DNA of 64,000 bases from Ampullimonas aquatilis (GTDB taxonomy: Bacteria > Pseudomonadota > Gammaproteobacteria > Burkholderiales > Burkholderiaceae_D), in contig NZ_CP183834.1 in assembly GCF_049675895.1 (NCBI RefSeq), positions 2,790,001-2,854,000 of the forward strand, in the 5' to 3' direction. The position numbers and the translations under genes were made by a program. Below are positions 62,190 to 64,000 of the stretch, piece by piece (position 1 is the stretch's first letter; each line of letters opens with the position of its first letter). The notes below the pieces were generated by a model. It saw nothing but the letters and a program-made list of their open reading frames with translations, was not told the origin of the DNA and made no database searches.

Positions 62190-62974
62190 AACTCAGTAAT
62201 GGGCTAATCGCCAACTTAGCAGAAAGACTTGAATCATGTCAGCTAGAAGTTCGTGACACTGTCAAAATCACTGACGAACATCCAGATCTAGACTGGGAAG
62301 ATGCTTATGCAGTTCAGGATGAAATTCTTAAAAGAAAACTTGAGAGAGGCCTAAGGATTATTGGACTAAAAGCTGGACTTACCTCTCATGCAAAAATGAA
62401 ACAAATGGGTGTTAGCTCACCAGTATTTGGCTTCATGACAAATGATTACCTTGTTCAAGATGGTGGTGAAGTTCAAATGAATGAACTAATTCACCCAAAA
62501 GTTGAACCTGAAATCGCATTTATTTTGAATAAATCACTAACTGGGCCAGGCTGCAGTATTGCGGATGTATTAAATGCCACAGCATTCGTTCTACCTGGTA
62601 TTGAGGTTATTGATAGTCGTTACAAAGATTTCAAATTCGATTTAAAGAGTGTGGTTGCAGACAATACTTCTGCAACTCGCTTCGTTATTGGAGGAATTGC
62701 ATCGCCAGTAAAAGGAATAGATTTAAGCACTCTTGGAGTAATCCTTGAAAAAAATGGGTCTTCTGTTGCTTATGGCGTTGGTGCAGCAGTTCTAGGCAAT
62801 CCTGCTACTGCTGTAGCAATGTTAGCCAATCATCTTGCAGAACGCGGGAAAGAAATTCCTGCTGGGGCAATAGTACTTTCTGGCGGCATCACTGAAGCTG
62901 TTTCTGTATCCAAAGGAGACGTCTTAACTCTTAAGGTACATGGAATGGGAAGTACCAGTATTCGGTTCATCTAA
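62186..62974 (+). CDS. dmpH: 4-oxalocrotonate decarboxylase, copy 2
   Basis: A 262-residue DmpH/XylI-type decarboxylase with IIGLKAGLTSHAKMKQMGVSSP, ELIHPKVEPEIAFIL, EVIDSRYKDFKFDL, VVADNTSAT and a C-terminal VHGMGSTSIRFI. It takes the standard dmpGHI position, overlapping dmpG. The first copy, at 50256, goes with dmpE. This copy has no partner hydratase beside it, so either it pairs with the distant DmpE or another hydratase lies beyond the window. Confidence 0.93.
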   Translation: MKLSNGLIANLAERLESCQLEVRDTVKITDEHPDLDWEDAYAVQDEILKRKLERGLRIIGLKAGLTSHAKMKQMGVSSPVFGFMTNDYLVQDGGEVQMNELIHPKVEPEIAFILNKSLTGPGCSIADVLNATAFVLPGIEVIDSRYKDFKFDLKSVVADNTSATRFVIGGIASPVKGIDLSTLGVILEKNGSSVAYGVGAAVLGNPATAVAMLANHLAERGKEIPAGAIVLSGGITEAVSVSKGDVLTLKVHGMGSTSIRFI

Positions 62975-62999
62975 TTCTTACTCTCACTAGGAGACATTA

Positions 63000-63191
63000 A
63001 TGCCTTTAGCACAAATCTTCATGATCAAAGGTCGTACTGAAGAACAAAAAAAAGCTGTTATTGAGAAAGTTACCGCGGCAATTGTAGAGGGCGCAGGTGC
63101 CCCGAAAGAGGCTGTACGAGTTTGGATTCAGGAAGTTCCAAATACGGACTGGGGTATAGCAGGTCAAACAGCAAAAGATCTTGGCAGATAA
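63000..63191 (+). CDS. dmpI: 4-oxalocrotonate tautomerase
   Basis: A 63-residue polypeptide (62 after removal of the start Met) that isomerises 2-hydroxymuconate to 2-oxohex-3-enedioate as a hexamer. The catalytic amino-terminal proline (PLAQIFMIKG), R11 (GRTEEQK) and R39 (AVRVWIQE) are all in place. Position 50, a phenylalanine in the P. putida mt-2 enzyme, is tryptophan here (NTDWGIAG). The ribosome site GGAGACATTA precedes the start. Confidence 0.95.
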   Translation: MPLAQIFMIKGRTEEQKKAVIEKVTAAIVEGAGAPKEAVRVWIQEVPNTDWGIAGQTAKDLGR

Positions 63192-63432
63192 GCATATCAC
63201 TCCACCTTATTCAAGTTAATTTCTTTACCTATTTATAAAGAGATTCTATGTTCCTCCTCCGGTTCTAGGCTTTGATTTCTTAATATCTCCAAGAATAAGA
63301 AGTTTGGATCCGGCTTTTTTAAATCTAAATCTAGCATTTATGATCTAAATAAAATTAATTATCTGAATCCACGTACTAAATAATAATTATTTTTCTTTTA
63401 TTAAAAATCGCTGTTGTGGTTCTGGAGACAAT
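63192..63432. other. Intergenic space, 241 bases
   Basis: AT-rich space between dmpI and the aldolase gene. I see no clear terminator, promoter or gene. The last bases hold the TGGAGACA ribosome site of the next gene. Confidence 0.5.
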
Positions 63433-64000
63433 ATGCTTATCAATAAGAATAACTTCAAGGATGTCCTCAAGCTAGAGGAAACCTTATATGGACTATGGGT
63501 GGCAGCAGGTGAAAATTTGAGCGCAGAAATATGCGCCAGCGCAGATTTTGACTGGTTATTAATTGACTCAGAACACGGCCCTAATGATTTACGTAGTATT
63601 TTCTCTCAACTGCAAGCAGTTGCACCTTACAAATCTCACCCAATAGTACGTCCACCTGAAGGCAATCCAGTTTTAATTAAACAATTGCTTGAAACAGGTG
63701 TTCAGACTTTACTGATTCCTATGGTTGAGTCAGCCGATCAAGCTACACATTTGGTAGAAGCAATGCGTTATCCACCTGATGGTATTCGAGGCGTAGGTAG
63801 CGCACTCGCTCGAGTATCTCGTTGGGGAAGAGTGGAAGATTATTTATCGAATGCAAATGATGAAATGTGCTTGTTAGTTCAAGTTGAAACAGTAAAAGGG
63901 TTTGAAGCGCTTGATGAAATACTAGAAATTGAGGGTGTTGATGGAGTTTTCTTTGGTTCAGCAGATCTTGCTGCATCCTATGGATCACTAGGACAGTCTT
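63433..64000 (+). CDS. HpcH/HpaI-type class II aldolase (3' end outside window)
   Basis: The first 189 residues of an HpcH/HpaI/citrate-lyase-β family aldolase. The start at ATG 63433 follows TGGAGACA. Family motifs are visible: GLWVAAGENLSAEICASADFDWLLIDSEHGP (pieces GLWVAAGENLSAEI and FDWLLIDSEHGPND), VRPPEGNPVLIKQLLETGVQTLLIPMVE, ADQATHLVEAMRYPPDGIRGVG, VQVETVKGFEALDEIL and GVFFGSADLAASYG. The catalytic histidine, the metal-binding glutamate and the aspartate are all present. The enzyme cleaves 4-hydroxy-2-oxoacids to pyruvate and an aldehyde, as DmpG does, so its role next to dmpG is open. Confidence 0.9.
   Translation, partial: MLINKNNFKDVLKLEETLYGLWVAAGENLSAEICASADFDWLLIDSEHGPNDLRSIFSQLQAVAPYKSHPIVRPPEGNPVLIKQLLETGVQTLLIPMVESADQATHLVEAMRYPPDGIRGVGSALARVSRWGRVEDYLSNANDEMCLLVQVETVKGFEALDEILEIEGVDGVFFGSADLAASYGSLGQS

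Noticed and set aside
1..64000. CRISPR arrays, prophage or complete insertion sequences
   Set aside because: No regular direct repeats with spacers, no phage structural genes and no transposase gene were seen on either strand.

Overview
The window is bacterial chromosome, most likely a betaproteobacterium of the Burkholderiales (Oxalobacteraceae-like, inferred from gene order rather than a marker gene). The pointers are the order exbB-exbD-lpxK-ycaR-kdsB-adk, queG divergent from tsaE-amiC, and DmpR/σ54-type phenol genes. No rRNA is present. One tRNA (Asn, GUU) lies at 40.1 kb.

Region 1 (1-14 kb): the start of lgt on the minus strand, then a complete, tightly overlapping pelABCDEFG operon for the cationic exopolysaccharide Pel, closed by a strong hairpin terminator. 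Region 2 (14-28 kb): envelope and housekeeping genes. These are adk, kdsB, ycaR, lpxK, exbD and exbB, then a small cassette of ketosynthase, acyl carrier protein and an α/β hydrolase with a cysteine nucleophile, then plsY, a divergent two-component pair, a XerD-type recombinase, queG, tsaE and amiC. Region 3 (28-42.3 kb): two tandem glycine-zipper proteins, a YpfJ-type zinc protease, an orphan glycosyltransferase, a PutA without its DNA-binding domain, a small secretin-like protein, a secreted hydrolase, a TPP-riboswitch-controlled TonB receptor, tRNA-Asn, a decayed antitoxin-like gene, an HU protein and a Bcr/CflA exporter.

Region 4 (42.3 kb to the end): base composition drops sharply to AT-rich DNA, and an aromatic-catabolism island begins. 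A σ54 (-24/-12) promoter precedes dmpKLMNOP, the multicomponent phenol hydroxylase. The convergent NtrC-type regulator keeps the MopR/DmpR phenol-pocket and zinc residues at exact spacing. A minus-strand operon then carries a branched-chain-type ABC importer, a MetA-pathway outer-membrane protein, dmpE, one copy of dmpH and an aldo/keto reductase. A divergent LysR regulator follows, then a plus-strand meta-cleavage operon: dmpB, dmpF, dmpG, a second dmpH, dmpI and the start of an HpcH/HpaI-type aldolase.

Together the island would import phenol-like aromatics, hydroxylate them to catechol, cleave catechol at the meta position and take the product through the 4-oxalocrotonate branch to pyruvate and acetyl-CoA. 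Unlike the single canonical dmp operon, it is split into at least three transcription units. Two perfect ATAC-N7-GTAT palindromes, one at the lysR start and one upstream of dmpB, suggest a second, LysR-based regulatory layer. The dehydrogenase (dmpC), hydrolase (dmpD) and ferredoxin (dmpQ) genes are not in the window.
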